DNA of 64,000 nucleotides from Nitrospirota bacterium (GCA_016214855.1 JACRMT010000005.1:124001-188000); one strand, 5' to 3'; counted from the stretch's first letter, positions 47,920-57,481 are shown. The notes: generated from the letters alone by a model not told the origin. Numbers and translations: made by a program.

Positions 47920-48198
47920 TTACCAGTGTTTCTCGATCGCTTTTTGAAGCAGGGCCTGCATCCAACCTGAGATGTTTTCAGTCTGGTACAATCGGCCCAT
48001 GACATCCCTCGCCCGGCCTGCATCGATGAGGGCCTCCTTTGCAGAAAGAACTGCCTGTTCAAGAAGCGCTTCAAGTGCGGCGTCATCAGTTTCATAGAGG
48101 TCAAGGTGATCAACAAGCTGATCCTTTTCTTTATCTGCGAGTCTGTAAAAAAGATAGCCCTCCTTTTTTGAGAGCTGCTCTATGCCAAAGGTGAGCAT
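47920..48198 (-). CDS. small hypothetical acidic protein coupled to the CapD-type gene
   Basis: This encodes 92 residues: LSKKEGYLFYRLADKEKDQLVDHLDLYETDDAALEALLEQAVLS. It is helical, acidic, without membrane segment. Its start overlaps the stop of the CapD-type dehydratase by 19 bases, so translation is probably coupled. I recognise no family. Confidence 0.6.
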   Translation of the reverse strand: MLTFGIEQLSKKEGYLFYRLADKEKDQLVDHLDLYETDDAALEALLEQAVLSAKEALIDAGRARDVMGRLYQTENISGWMQALLQKAIEKHW

Positions 48199-50138
48199 TG
48201 TGCCTGCGGGGTATTCTGACGGTAGTTCGGGACGATCTTCTGAAGGGTGGGGATCACCTCATCAACTGCATTCTCTTTGATAATGCGTTCGAATTCATCA
48301 ATATGGCACTGCAGTGCCTGGTAGCTGGGAATATATGATGGGATCGCTGCACGTATCTTCTCGTGAGGCGTAGCTGTTGCCAGTTCTGTTTCGTCGAACA
48401 GCTCCTCATATAACTTTTCCCCGGGTCTCAGACCGATAAACTCTATCTGTATATCTTCATACGGCACCATGCCGGAGAGTCTTATGATGTTTTCGGCAAG
48501 CTCCACGATCCTTATCTGGTCGCCCATCTCGAGAACGAAGATGTCACCGCCCTTGCCCAGGGCTGCGGAGATAAGCACCAGCTGAACTGCTTCTGGTATG
48601 AGCATGAAAAACCGCTTTATGTCAGGGTGGGTTACCGTGATCGGGCCACCGTTTCGCAACTGCTCCCTGAAGGTATTGACAACGCTGCCATTGCTCCCCA
48701 GAACATTGCCGAACCGCACGGTCGTGAACTTTGTTGAAGAACTATCGTTTATACAGAGGCCCAGGAACTCTGTCACACGTTTCGTTGCACCCATCACATT
48801 GGACGGGTTGACCGCCTTGTCAGTAGAAATCGTCACAAAGCTCGCCGTCCCGTATTGCGAAGCTGCCTGTATCAGATTTCGCGTGCCGAAGATGTTGTTC
48901 TTCACCGCCTCAAGAGCATTCAGTTCCATGAGCGGCACATGTTTGTGCGCAGCAGCATGGAACACCACCTGGGGTCTGAACTCGGAGAAGAGTGCGGCAA
49001 CCGATGCGGCATCCCGCATATCGCCGACAACAGTCACTATAACGGGTAATGTATGAGGGGTAATGGGTGAAGGGGTCTGTGCGTTGCTCTTTGCTCTTTG
49101 CTCTTTGCTCCTCAGTTCCATATCAATAGCGAAAAGCCCATTTTCATAGCGGTCAAAAAGTACAAGTTTTTGCGGACCATAAAGCATGATCTGCCTGCAG
49201 AGTTCAGAGCCGATCGAGCCGCCCGCGCCGGTAACCAGCACAGTTTTGCCTTTGATATGAGCATATACCTCCTCGATATCCGTGCGTATCTGCTCCCTCT
49301 GGAGAAGGTCTTCAAGAGACAGCGGCCTGATATGAGAGACGGTCACATTCCCCTCAACAATATCATGCAGACCGGGAAGGGTCTTTACCGGAAGGTTAAA
49401 CTGCTTGCAGTATTCATAAACCTCCCGAATGACCTTTGCGCTCATTGCAGGTAGCGCGATCAGGATCTCATCCGGTTGGTGTTGCGCCACCACTGCGGCT
49501 ATTCGCTCTCTTGGGCCGAAGATCGGCAGACCGTGGATCTGCATCCCGCGCTTGTGCAGATCGTCATCGATAAACCCGATCGGTTCTATGTTATAACGGG
49601 CATTGTTCAGCATATCCCGCACGATCATCTCACCGGCATCTCCCGCACCAATAATAAGTACTTTTTTTGAAGAGACCTGCTTCTCAAGATATTCGCGGAA
49701 AACCCTGAAACCGAGCCTTGTGCCGCCTGAGATCATCAGGAGCAGCAGACCGTCAAGAATATAAATGGACCGAGGATAGTGTGTATCGTTCAGAATGAGT
49801 CTGACCAGAACAAAGAAAAGGCCGCTTCCAAGAAGGATTGTCCAGACGAGCTTGACAAGATCCCGGACACTCGAATATTTCCAGAGGTCCTTGTACAGGC
49901 CAAAGCCTGTGTACATGGCAAGACGGATCGCGAGCAGGGCAGGAAGATAGCCGATGAAATTTGAGAACTGGTCGTTATGCGATAGTGGGGAAATAAACCC
50001 GTCGAACCTGAGAACAAAGGCAAAGTAATTCGCTGCAGCGACCTGCAGCAGATGAAGTAGAGCGACCATAATCCGCCTATAGCGGAATATCGCATTTCTG
50101 AGAAATGTGTAGATTTTTGTAGTAAGAAGTTGCCCCAT
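48180..50138 (-). CDS. CapD/FlaA1/PglF-type membrane-bound UDP-HexNAc 4,6-dehydratase
   Basis: This encodes 652 residues. Four N-terminal membrane helices (about 20-130) precede a CoA-binding-like Rossmann segment (KKVLIIGAGDAGEMIVRDML) and the dehydratase domain (VLVTGAGGSIGSELCRQI; STDKAVNPSNVMGATKR). Met replaces the usual catalytic Tyr, as in WbpM and PglF. It makes UDP-4-keto-6-deoxy-GlcNAc, the substrate for the DegT aminotransferase at 51116. A repeat-derived in-frame insertion (SKEQRAKSNAQTPSPITPH) sits near 345-363. Confidence 0.94.
   Translation of the reverse strand: MGQLLTTKIYTFLRNAIFRYRRIMVALLHLLQVAAANYFAFVLRFDGFISPLSHNDQFSNFIGYLPALLAIRLAMYTGFGLYKDLWKYSSVRDLVKLVWTILLGSGLFFVLVRLILNDTHYPRSIYILDGLLLLMISGGTRLGFRVFREYLEKQVSSKKVLIIGAGDAGEMIVRDMLNNARYNIEPIGFIDDDLHKRGMQIHGLPIFGPRERIAAVVAQHQPDEILIALPAMSAKVIREVYEYCKQFNLPVKTLPGLHDIVEGNVTVSHIRPLSLEDLLQREQIRTDIEEVYAHIKGKTVLVTGAGGSIGSELCRQIMLYGPQKLVLFDRYENGLFAIDMELRSKEQRAKSNAQTPSPITPHTLPVIVTVVGDMRDAASVAALFSEFRPQVVFHAAAHKHVPLMELNALEAVKNNIFGTRNLIQAASQYGTASFVTISTDKAVNPSNVMGATKRVTEFLGLCINDSSSTKFTTVRFGNVLGSNGSVVNTFREQLRNGGPITVTHPDIKRFFMLIPEAVQLVLISAALGKGGDIFVLEMGDQIRIVELAENIIRLSGMVPYEDIQIEFIGLRPGEKLYEELFDETELATATPHEKIRAAIPSYIPSYQALQCHIDEFERIIKENAVDEVIPTLQKIVPNYRQNTPQAQCSPLA
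49040..49115. repeat. in-frame heptamer insertion inside the CapD-type gene
   Basis: GGGTAATG/GGGTGAAGG units are followed by TTGCTCT three times and TTGCTCC (about 49083-49111). They code for a basic, Pro-rich stretch absent from the family consensus. Confidence 0.75.
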
Positions 50139-50336
50139 TTTTGTCCGTTACCTGCTTCTTCTTTCGTATGTTACAGGCATATCCAATGAGAATAATTTAC
50201 CAGAAAAAGAGCTGCCATTACAAATTAAAGGGCTTGGTTGATAAAAGGAGGAAACCTGACAGGTCTGCACTACTGAATTTCCTTCTTAATAAAATCGATA
50301 AGGGCATTGTCAATCCAAAGGCCTGGGTGCTGTCAG
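50139..50336. other. intergenic region
   Basis: Between the CapD-type gene and the VanZ gene I see no gene, repeat or clear terminator. It may hold the promoter of the 48-50 kb transcript. Confidence 0.4.
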
Positions 50337-50735
50337 TCAGAAATACCCGGCTATTTTTCGGTCGATATGTTCCAACGTATTCACCAGGGGAGTTTTTGAA
50401 ACAATAAATCCGATAGAGACGCCCATACAATTCGCGAACATATCGTAATAAGAAAAGGTCCGGTACCCGGACATCCCCTGAAGATACTCAAGAACGATAC
50501 CCATGAGAACAAAAAAACCGGCAATGAACCATCCAATACGAGAATTAATAATCAACTGGGCAAAGTAGAACATCAGAATAGCGTACGCAATGATATGGCC
50601 CGGCTTAAGATCATTTTCGATCTGCAGATAATCCAGGAACGTATCGGTCAGCGATAAATATATAACTGCCGCTACCAGCGCCATGCCAATAAACAGCCAT
50701 AATAATTTAAGTTTCAAGGGACGAAATATATTCAT
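50337..50735 (-). CDS. VanZ-family membrane protein
   Basis: This encodes 132 residues with four membrane helices (about 10-28, 46-62, 66-84, 100-116). GHIIAYAILMFYFAQL and IVLEYLQGMSGYRTFSYYDMFANCMGVSIGF are the VanZ-like core. The family is often found in polysaccharide loci; its biochemical role is unclear. Confidence 0.88.
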   Translation of the reverse strand: MNIFRPLKLKLLWLFIGMALVAAVIYLSLTDTFLDYLQIENDLKPGHIIAYAILMFYFAQLIINSRIGWFIAGFFVLMGIVLEYLQGMSGYRTFSYYDMFANCMGVSIGFIVSKTPLVNTLEHIDRKIAGYF

Positions 50736-50754
50736 TCAGGGCTAACAAGGAGTA

Positions 50755-50830
50755 AATTGCGAAGCGTAAGGTATGAGGTGTAAGAAGCAGGGAGTAAGGA
50801 GTAAAAACATGTCAATCATCACTTCCTCTA
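50755..50830. repeat. heptamer repeat block (AGGAGTA type)
   Basis: GAAGCGTAAGGTATGAGG is followed by GGGAGTAAGGAGTAAAAAC and its inverse TTTACTCCTTCTC at 50837. It lies between VanZ and a broken sugar transferase and abuts the latter's 3' end. Confidence 0.6.
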
Positions 50831-51068
50831 ATGCTTTACTCCTTCTCGTTTTACCACCTTGAAGAAGGTGCGGAAGAGGATCTTGATATCAAGGGCAAAG
50901 GATCGGTGCTTCAGATAATACGCGTCAAAATCGACCTTAACCGGTATCGGCAGTTCATCGCGGCCGTTAATCTGCGCCCAGCCGGTGAGGCCCGGAGTCA
51001 GTCGATGGATGCCCTTATTGGTTCGCAGTTCGATCAGATCGTCCTGATTGAAGAGGGCAGGGCGGAGA
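50828..51068 (-). pseudogene. 3' remnant of a WcaJ/EpsE-type sugar transferase
   Basis: Eighty codons (RPALFNQDDLIELRTNKGI, LTPGLTGWAQINGRDELPIP, FDAYYLKHRSFALDIKIL) are the conserved C-terminal part of polyprenyl-phosphate hexose-1-phosphate transferases. The membrane anchor and catalytic start are absent. It resembles, but is not a copy of, the intact transferase at 52652. Confidence 0.9.
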
Positions 51069-51071
51069 GTT

Positions 51072-51122
51072 TACAGATTTGTACTTACATATCAGCTTGC
51101 CTGCTTGTTAGCTTGTTAGCTT
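51072..51122. repeat. AGCTTGTT tandem repeat at the aminotransferase 3' end
   Basis: AGCTTGCCTGCTTGTTAGC is followed by TTGTTAGCTTGTCAGC. The units run into the last codons of the aminotransferase gene and supply its stop (TAA in TTAGC, minus strand). Confidence 0.65.
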
Positions 51123-52252
51123 GTCAGCCTTCTGATTGTCTCAACGATTCTCTCTAAATCAATTTCTGTCATCGCTGTGCCGGAAGGCAAACATAACCCT
51201 CGGGCGAAGAGGTCTTCGCAGACGCTGCCACCGCGCATAGGCGCACCTTTGAAGACCGGCTGCAGATGCATCGGCTTCCAGACAGGGCGAGACTCGATAT
51301 TCTCTTTTTCGAGGGTCTGCCGAACTGCCTCGCGATCAGCACCGAAAACTTCTGGTGTGACCAGAATGACAGTCAGCCAGCGGGTGGCCCGTCCGTAAGA
51401 GGCCTCAGGCATGAATTCTATTCCTGGAATTTCAGATAGGGCCTTACGGTAATAGTCACATATCCAGCGCTTTCTTTCTACCCGCTCATTAAGAACTTGC
51501 AGCTGGCCTCGGCCAATAGCAGCCACAATGTTGCTCATCCGGTAGTTGTAGCCTATCTGCGTATGCTCGTAATGAGGGGCTGCATCCCGCGCCTGATGGG
51601 AAAGGAATTTTGCCTTTTCTATGAGCGCAGCATCGTCAGAGGCCAGCATGCCTCCGCCGGATGTGGTGATGATCTTGTTTCCATTGAAGGAATAGACTGT
51701 AAAGGCTGCACCGCGTCCTGCCTGCCGATCCTTATACGTTGCCCCAAGGGCCTCTGCAGAGTCTGAGACCACAGGGATACTATACTGATTGCAGCTATCG
51801 AGTATCCGGTCTATATCAGCAGCCTGCCCCAGGATGTCTGCGGTAATGACCGCCTTCGGCAGTCGCCCCTGCTTATTTCTGAATGTCAGCTCTTCCTTCA
51901 GCAGATCGGGGTCAATATTCCACGAATCCCTGTCAGAATCGATGAAAGAAAGCGTTCCACCCAGAAAGGTGACTGGGCTGACGCCGCCAATGAAGGTAAA
52001 AGAAGGCGCGATAACTTCATCGCCCGGGCCAACCCCCAGCAGGCGCAGGGCAAGATGCAGGGCAGCCGTGCCGCTCGAGACGGCAAGTGAATGGGGAATA
52101 CCGATTAGCGCAGAAAATTCCTTTTCAAATGCATCAACGTGCGGCCCTAATGGCGCGATATAGTTGCTTTCAAAGGCCTGTTTGACAAATTCAAGCTCCT
52201 GTCCGCCCATGTGGGGAGGGGAGAGGAAGATGCGTTTATGGTTATTCGACAT
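51116..52252 (-). CDS. DegT/DnrJ-type aminotransferase (PglE-like)
   Basis: This encodes 378 residues, PLP-dependent: FLSPPHMGGQELEFVKQAFESNYIAPLGPHVDAFE, the SSGTAALHLALRLLGVGPGDEVI cofactor region, VVSDSAEALGATY with the PLP-binding Asp, and the Schiff-base lysine in SFNGNKIITTSGGG. It probably aminates the 4-keto sugar made by the CapD-type enzyme, giving a UDP-4-amino-sugar. It overlaps the acyltransferase gene upstream by 11 bases. Confidence 0.93.
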   Translation of the reverse strand: MSNNHKRIFLSPPHMGGQELEFVKQAFESNYIAPLGPHVDAFEKEFSALIGIPHSLAVSSGTAALHLALRLLGVGPGDEVIAPSFTFIGGVSPVTFLGGTLSFIDSDRDSWNIDPDLLKEELTFRNKQGRLPKAVITADILGQAADIDRILDSCNQYSIPVVSDSAEALGATYKDRQAGRGAAFTVYSFNGNKIITTSGGGMLASDDAALIEKAKFLSHQARDAAPHYEHTQIGYNYRMSNIVAAIGRGQLQVLNERVERKRWICDYYRKALSEIPGIEFMPEASYGRATRWLTVILVTPEVFGADREAVRQTLEKENIESRPVWKPMHLQPVFKGAPMRGGSVCEDLFARGLCLPSGTAMTEIDLERIVETIRRLTS

Positions 52253-52655
52253 TCTTCTTTTTGCGTTTTTTTACAACTTTAGCCGGAACACCAACTGCCG
52301 TTGCATTGTCAGGGATATTCTTATTCACAAAGCTGAAGGCCCCTATTACAGCATTTTCGCCAACAGTCACTCCGGGCATTATGACACTGTGGCTGCCGAT
52401 CTTACAGTTTTTCTTTAATAGAACCTGCCCGATTTTATTGTCAATGGTAGAAATGGAATAGATTGAACAGTGCGAGCCGAGCTGCACATAATCTTCTATA
52501 ACAACGCCGTGCTTTGCATTAATATAAGTAAATGCGCCGATGTCGGTTTTATATCCGAGTTTAAGATTGTCCTTGTGCTGGATCAGCCAGTTGTATTTGG
52601 TCAATTTCCCGTCCTTGATAACCGGCGGCTTCCAGTCTTTGAATCTCTCGCTCAT
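52242..52655 (-). CDS. left-handed beta-helix acyltransferase
   Basis: This encodes 137 residues of hexapeptide repeats ([47 protein letters not shown]) ending [22 protein letters not shown]. It is shorter than PglD and lacks its N-terminal Rossmann domain. Context suggests N- or O-acetylation of the amino sugar. It overlaps both neighbours. Confidence 0.88.
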   Translation of the reverse strand: MSERFKDWKPPVIKDGKLTKYNWLIQHKDNLKLGYKTDIGAFTYINAKHGVVIEDYVQLGSHCSIYSISTIDNKIGQVLLKKNCKIGSHSVIMPGVTVGENAVIGAFSFVNKNIPDNATAVGVPAKVVKKRKKKNVE

Positions 52656-53272
52656 ATTTCTTTTTTGCTCCCTTTAAATTTTTCCATTGTAGCATGTCCC
52701 TCATGACTAATACCCTCCCGTTTAAGCACACTTAAAATTGTAAGCCCTAATATCTTCAAGTCAAGCCAAAGGGAGCGATTGTCAACATACCAGACATCAA
52801 GATCAAACTTCTCCTCCCAGCTGATTGCATTCCTGCCGTTAACCTGTGCCCATCCTGTTATGCCGGGTTTAACCTCGTGACGACGTGCCTGTTTGGGCGA
52901 ATACAAAGGGAGATATTCCATCAGAAGCGGTCGTGGACCGACCAGGCTCATATCACCTTTAAGGACATTCAGCAGTTCAGGCAGTTCATCAAGGCTTGAT
53001 GCTCTCAGAAACTTCCCAAAGGTTGTAAGTCTTTGCTCATCGGGGAGAGAGTTGCCCTGAGCGTCAACCTGCATAGTCATGGTCCTGAACTTATAGATCT
53101 GAAATGGGACGCCATTCAAACCAGGTCTTTCCTGCGAAAAAAAAACCGGAGAACCGAGACGAATTCTTACAAATAAGGCAATGAACAGCAGTATGGGAAA
53201 AATAAGAAACCCGCCTGTCATCAGCAGACACAGGTCGAATATCCGCTTACTCGCGATTGATTTTATGCTCAT
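52652..53272 (-). CDS. PglC-type initiating sugar-phosphate transferase
   Basis: This encodes 206 residues: one re-entrant membrane helix (about 12-32), [22 protein letters not shown], the catalytic region [25 protein letters not shown], and [29 protein letters not shown]. It is the short monotopic class like PglC and transfers the phosphosugar to undecaprenyl phosphate. It overlaps the glycosyltransferase gene upstream by 26 bases. Confidence 0.94.
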   Translation of the reverse strand: MSIKSIASKRIFDLCLLMTGGFLIFPILLFIALFVRIRLGSPVFFSQERPGLNGVPFQIYKFRTMTMQVDAQGNSLPDEQRLTTFGKFLRASSLDELPELLNVLKGDMSLVGPRPLLMEYLPLYSPKQARRHEVKPGITGWAQVNGRNAISWEEKFDLDVWYVDNRSLWLDLKILGLTILSVLKREGISHEGHATMEKFKGSKKEI

Positions 53273-54413
53273 AATATTCTAAAAATGACTTGACCAACAG
53301 GTCTTTCGAAAAATATTTTTCGGCTCTCTGACGCGCATTATTGCCCATCATATTGGTTTTCTCCCTGTCTGTCATGAGCATTTTCAAGCAATTGTACAGC
53401 TCTGCCACATTCTGTCTTTCGTGTAACAGGCCGGTTATTCCATCAACAATTGCATCTGATATTCCGTAAATATTTGACCCAATTGAAGGAATACCTGATG
53501 CAGCCGCCTCAATAATTACTGAACCAAATCCCTCCCGATGACTCGGCAGACAAAAAACGTCTGCAGCCGCCATATACTTTTCAGGGACATCTGTGTAACC
53601 TTTATAAATTATTCTTCTCGTGTCGATATTGTCACATGATATTTCATCCTTCAAAATACCTTTTTCATCCGGGCCGACAAGGAGGAGATAGGCGTTATGG
53701 TATTCAGCAGACAACTGTTTAAATGCCCTGAGCAATTCCGGAATGCCTTTTTCCCTATTAAGCCGTCCCAGAAATAAAAAAAGAAACGCCTCCGGGGGAA
53801 CACCTATTTCCATTCTTATGGTGCTTCTCGCAGCACTGTCGGGATGAAAGCGCTGAATATCTACACCACTTATCGAACCCTGGGCAAGGACTGATGAGTT
53901 CTTTTCATAGATAACCCTCTCGCTTAATAAAAAAGCCCGTTGAGATACACTATCGACCAGAACATCTGTCGAGCAATAGTAAATTATTCTATCAAACATC
54001 TTTAAAAACCAGCGAAAAAAGCCGGTCCTCGTCGCCCATACCTGTCCGGTAAACGTATGGAACCGCAAGGGAATTCCTGCCGCCAGTGCCGATACCATAG
54101 CCAGCAAACCGGCCTTTGGCGTTACCGAATGCACTATGTCGAAGCGTTCCTTTCGAAACAGATCATAGAGTGCTTTCAGCGCCCGCAGATCTTTCAGGGG
54201 AGATATACTTCTCTCAATCGGAATGTGCAACGACCCGACATTGGGCAATTGAAGCCGGCTCATACGTTCTCCCGCATAGTTTGCGACAACAACCACCTTA
54301 TGATGAGCACTCAATGCCTCTATATAACTCAGCAGAAAACTCGTTATCGTCAAGGGCGACGAAACAACAAAACAGATTTTTGGGGTCAATCGGTCTTCCC
54401 TGTCAACGGTCAT
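53247..54413 (-). CDS. family 4 glycosyltransferase
   Basis: This encodes 388 residues, GT-B fold. The donor-binding domain has [64 protein letters not shown]. The N-terminus ([22 protein letters not shown]) resembles PglA/EpsD-type enzymes. It probably adds the second sugar after the PglC-type enzyme. It overlaps the LamG-like gene by 11 bases. Confidence 0.92.
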   Translation of the reverse strand: MTVDREDRLTPKICFVVSSPLTITSFLLSYIEALSAHHKVVVVANYAGERMSRLQLPNVGSLHIPIERSISPLKDLRALKALYDLFRKERFDIVHSVTPKAGLLAMVSALAAGIPLRFHTFTGQVWATRTGFFRWFLKMFDRIIYYCSTDVLVDSVSQRAFLLSERVIYEKNSSVLAQGSISGVDIQRFHPDSAARSTIRMEIGVPPEAFLFLFLGRLNREKGIPELLRAFKQLSAEYHNAYLLLVGPDEKGILKDEISCDNIDTRRIIYKGYTDVPEKYMAAADVFCLPSHREGFGSVIIEAAASGIPSIGSNIYGISDAIVDGITGLLHERQNVAELYNCLKMLMTDREKTNMMGNNARQRAEKYFSKDLLVKSFLEYYEHKINRE

Positions 54414-56529
54414 GCGTTATCTCATACACGGCAACACCAAGCGGTGGCAGCTTTATAAAAACAGCCCCGCGTCTGAGCCGGATATTTTTTTGGCTGCATT
54501 CATCAAAGAGACAATTTCCTGTTGAGTCGGTCATACCCTCAACAGTCAGCTCCCCCTCTGTCTTGCGTCTTGAGTCACTGGCGATAAAGAGATATGTCTT
54601 GCCCTCCGCCTCTTTGATTGAGGCGTGAAGGGCGTTGTTCCGGGGTGAAAAAACAGCCCTCTTCCCTGAATTAGGTATTAGCAGGATTGGCTCAAGACTT
54701 TTCAATTCTCTCATTACCGTGCGAAGCACTTCGACGTCCTGCGGGTGTTCCTTCGTGTACCAGCCACTCTTTTTGTCCAGCCGGTCATCCCATGCGTAAA
54801 TGCCAAGCCCATTAGCCCCTGAAATGACAGCCAGATAGGCCATGCTTCTCAATTCCTCAATTGACGGCCGCTTATCTCCATATTGGTCCAGAATAGTCCA
54901 TACCGGCTTTAAACCGGCAACAGCCCTGACTGCAGCCTTCGTGGCATCAGCTACATGACGAAGAGAGACATTGGGCAATGGATAGGGATCACAGGCAAGA
55001 ATATCGGCCCCTTCTGCAGTCTCTGCAAACCTTGTCTCATTGTTCTGGGTGCAATACACCGGGCCGTCAGGAGCCAGTAATTTGACGACATTGTAGCTCT
55101 CCTGGACCTTCTCAAGTGAACCCCACGGCTCGTCGAAGCCGGACCATGCCAAGAGGGCCGGATGATCCTTAAAAAGGGGTACTCTGTTGAGATTCCCGAA
55201 TACCGTGTTCCCCTCTATCATAAGATACACCTTCTGCTTTAGCGCTTCGTCCAGGCATGTTTTGATATCTGCCATGGTTTTTTCGTTGGTACCTCCAATA
55301 CCCATGAACCCAAGACTCGGGCCCCTCGGTGCGATAATATTAAAACCCATTCCTGCAAGTTCCTCGTAATCTTCGGGGAAGGCATGATAGATCATCAGAG
55401 GGAATAGTTTTCTCCTGTTTACCGAAATAGATTTATCGGGATTTATCCCTACTTTGCCCGACGGAGTAACGTTAGAAATCCTCACGGTTTTTGAAAATAT
55501 CATCTCATTGCCGGCATAGGATTTGACACTCAGCGTATGGAGGGCCCCTTTCCATTTCGGGGCCTCAATATCGATGATCTTTCTCTCATATGAATCGAGA
55601 GCCACTCTCTTCACTACCTTGCTCGCACCGTTAGGCGCCTCCAGGAGGATCGCAATATCAAGCGGCAGTTTGAGTTTGCGGTCAATATGGTCTACAACTA
55701 TTGCGATCTTGCCCTCATAGGGCAATTGGTGCACATACGCCTCCATTGGCGGCACGGATCCCATCGGACGGACACCTCTTGAAAGCCTGATCTCTGCAAC
55801 GCAGACGTTCCTCATATCGCGCAGGAATTCAAGCGGCCGGGCCGGTTCTGTCAGTAGCGGAGCAGGCTCTGTTCTTGCGAGGTACCGGGTCCTGTCAAGG
55901 CCGCCGTCAATCCACGAGCGGATGACCTTCATATCCTGGTCATAAGTGACTGCTACATGGACCCACTGGTTGGCAGGGATGCTCATGGCTCCATAAAAGG
56001 CTTCGCCTCCGACAGGATAGTATTTGTATTGCATAAACGAAGTCGTCGCGACGTTCTCTGTCGGAAAACTCATCCATGAGTTGTTTAATTTATAGTCCTT
56101 GATAGCAAAGGCAAAGGAACCCATCTTAAGCGCCAGCAAGCCACCCTGATTGATGCTGCTTCCCTCCTCAAGATAAAGCCGGGCCTCAAGGGTAAAGCCT
56201 CCATTAAAGCTGATTTTGCCACCATCTTCAACGGTAATCCCGTTGCCTATGCTGTCACCGAATTTCAGGCACTTGCCGAATCTCAGATCACTGACAACCT
56301 CACCTCCATTGACCACGGGCTGGAATCCGCCTCTCCTGTCCACCAGCCTGTTTTCAGTCTGATCAACTTCAAGCAGGAAGAGGGTCTGATCATTCTGGCC
56401 TGAAGCGGCATGCGCTATCGTGTAGCCTGGAAAGATGAGAAGAGCGATAAAGGCAGATAAAGCCGTCAGGAGTAAAAGCAGCGCTTCTAACATCCCATCA
56501 GCTCGGGTTTTCATTTTGACCATCTTCAT
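54403..56529 (-). CDS. large exported protein with LamG-like and TIM-barrel-like parts
   Basis: This encodes 708 residues with an N-terminal hydrophobic export segment (about 13-40). Residues ~50-250 resemble a LamG/concanavalin-type sandwich (NGGFTLEARLYLEEGSS, ANQWVHVAVTYDQDMKVIRSWIDGGLD). Residues ~370-640 look like a glycoside-hydrolase barrel (AWSGFDEPWGSLEKVQESYNVVKLL, ILACDPYPLPNVSLRHV, GANGLGIYAWDDRLD), with Glu of DEPWG a possible catalytic acid. No known family was assigned. Inside the operon it may trim, modify or bind the polysaccharide outside the cytosol. Confidence 0.75.
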   Translation of the reverse strand: MKMVKMKTRADGMLEALLLLLTALSAFIALLIFPGYTIAHAASGQNDQTLFLLEVDQTENRLVDRRGGFQPVVNGGEVVSDLRFGKCLKFGDSIGNGITVEDGGKISFNGGFTLEARLYLEEGSSINQGGLLALKMGSFAFAIKDYKLNNSWMSFPTENVATTSFMQYKYYPVGGEAFYGAMSIPANQWVHVAVTYDQDMKVIRSWIDGGLDRTRYLARTEPAPLLTEPARPLEFLRDMRNVCVAEIRLSRGVRPMGSVPPMEAYVHQLPYEGKIAIVVDHIDRKLKLPLDIAILLEAPNGASKVVKRVALDSYERKIIDIEAPKWKGALHTLSVKSYAGNEMIFSKTVRISNVTPSGKVGINPDKSISVNRRKLFPLMIYHAFPEDYEELAGMGFNIIAPRGPSLGFMGIGGTNEKTMADIKTCLDEALKQKVYLMIEGNTVFGNLNRVPLFKDHPALLAWSGFDEPWGSLEKVQESYNVVKLLAPDGPVYCTQNNETRFAETAEGADILACDPYPLPNVSLRHVADATKAAVRAVAGLKPVWTILDQYGDKRPSIEELRSMAYLAVISGANGLGIYAWDDRLDKKSGWYTKEHPQDVEVLRTVMRELKSLEPILLIPNSGKRAVFSPRNNALHASIKEAEGKTYLFIASDSRRKTEGELTVEGMTDSTGNCLFDECSQKNIRLRRGAVFIKLPPLGVAVYEITHDR

Positions 56530-56539
56530 ATATGCTTTC

Positions 56540-57427
56540 TTAGTCCAGGCCCGGCACCCTGGTAGCGAGCACCTGCGCGATTTCCGACTGTATCTTTTCC
56601 AGCATCTGAGGGTCGCTTATATTTCTGTTCCGTCCCTTTGCTGCAGCAAGCGGCAATAACCCAAACAAGGCAGCCACCCGCAGTGCGTTGCTGCGCGCAT
56701 GAGATCGTAACAATTCCAATACTGTTTTGCCGATACCGAGTGAAGCGGGACCGTATTGCCTTATCAAACGTCTTAAGACAGAGTGAGAAGCGATCACCTT
56801 TTCCAGAGAGAGCCCGCTTTCTTCGCGACAGAAATAGAGGGGCTCGCTGATCATATGGACATTTTCCGCTCTCAGCTGCCCCTGATGATAGGTGCGGCAC
56901 CAGAGCTCAGCGTCCTGTGACCGCGGACAGTTGAGGTCGTAGGGATTTCGCCTGAACCAGGACCTGCGGCCAAGCAGAGGAGCGTGGGCTATCGCCTGCC
57001 CTCTTAACAGCCCTATCATGTCGATAAATCCGGAACCACCCCGATACCCGACAGGTTGATTGTCTGCAGAGAGCATAGCCATGCCGGAGGTAACGATCTG
57101 TATTTTGGGATCAGACATGAACCGGAGCTGTTTAAGAAAACGGGAAGGGGACATCATGTCGTCCGCATCCATGCGGCTGATAAGATCATATTTTGCCTCT
57201 GAGACAATCTGGTTGAGCCTGGCCGGGAGCCTCAGGTTCATCCCATCAGAAACAACACGGACCCGAGGGTCCTTAACCGATCTTGCCAGCTCAAGCGATC
57301 GATCGGATGAACCGTCGTCCATCAGGATCAGTTCCCAATCTTCATACGTCTGTGCAAAGACAGAACGGACGGCACCCGGCAGTGTGGCTTCGTTATTGTA
57401 AAAAGGAATTCCTATCGTGATCGGCAT
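56540..57427 (-). CDS. family 2 glycosyltransferase
   Basis: This encodes 295 residues, GT-A fold: ITIGIPFYNNEATLPGAVRSVFAQTYEDWELILMDDGSSDRSLEL, then SRMDADDMMSPSRFLKQL with the DxD metal site. FRRNPYDLNCPRSQDAELWCRTY is the acceptor-side block. It transfers a sugar to the growing repeat unit; donor and linkage unknown. Confidence 0.93.
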   Translation of the reverse strand: MPITIGIPFYNNEATLPGAVRSVFAQTYEDWELILMDDGSSDRSLELARSVKDPRVRVVSDGMNLRLPARLNQIVSEAKYDLISRMDADDMMSPSRFLKQLRFMSDPKIQIVTSGMAMLSADNQPVGYRGGSGFIDMIGLLRGQAIAHAPLLGRRSWFRRNPYDLNCPRSQDAELWCRTYHQGQLRAENVHMISEPLYFCREESGLSLEKVIASHSVLRRLIRQYGPASLGIGKTVLELLRSHARSNALRVAALFGLLPLAAAKGRNRNISDPQMLEKIQSEIAQVLATRVPGLD

Positions 57428-57481
57428 AGTCAGTTCTGTCCCGGGATTTCCAGAAATAGCTTAATCACTGCATATACATGG

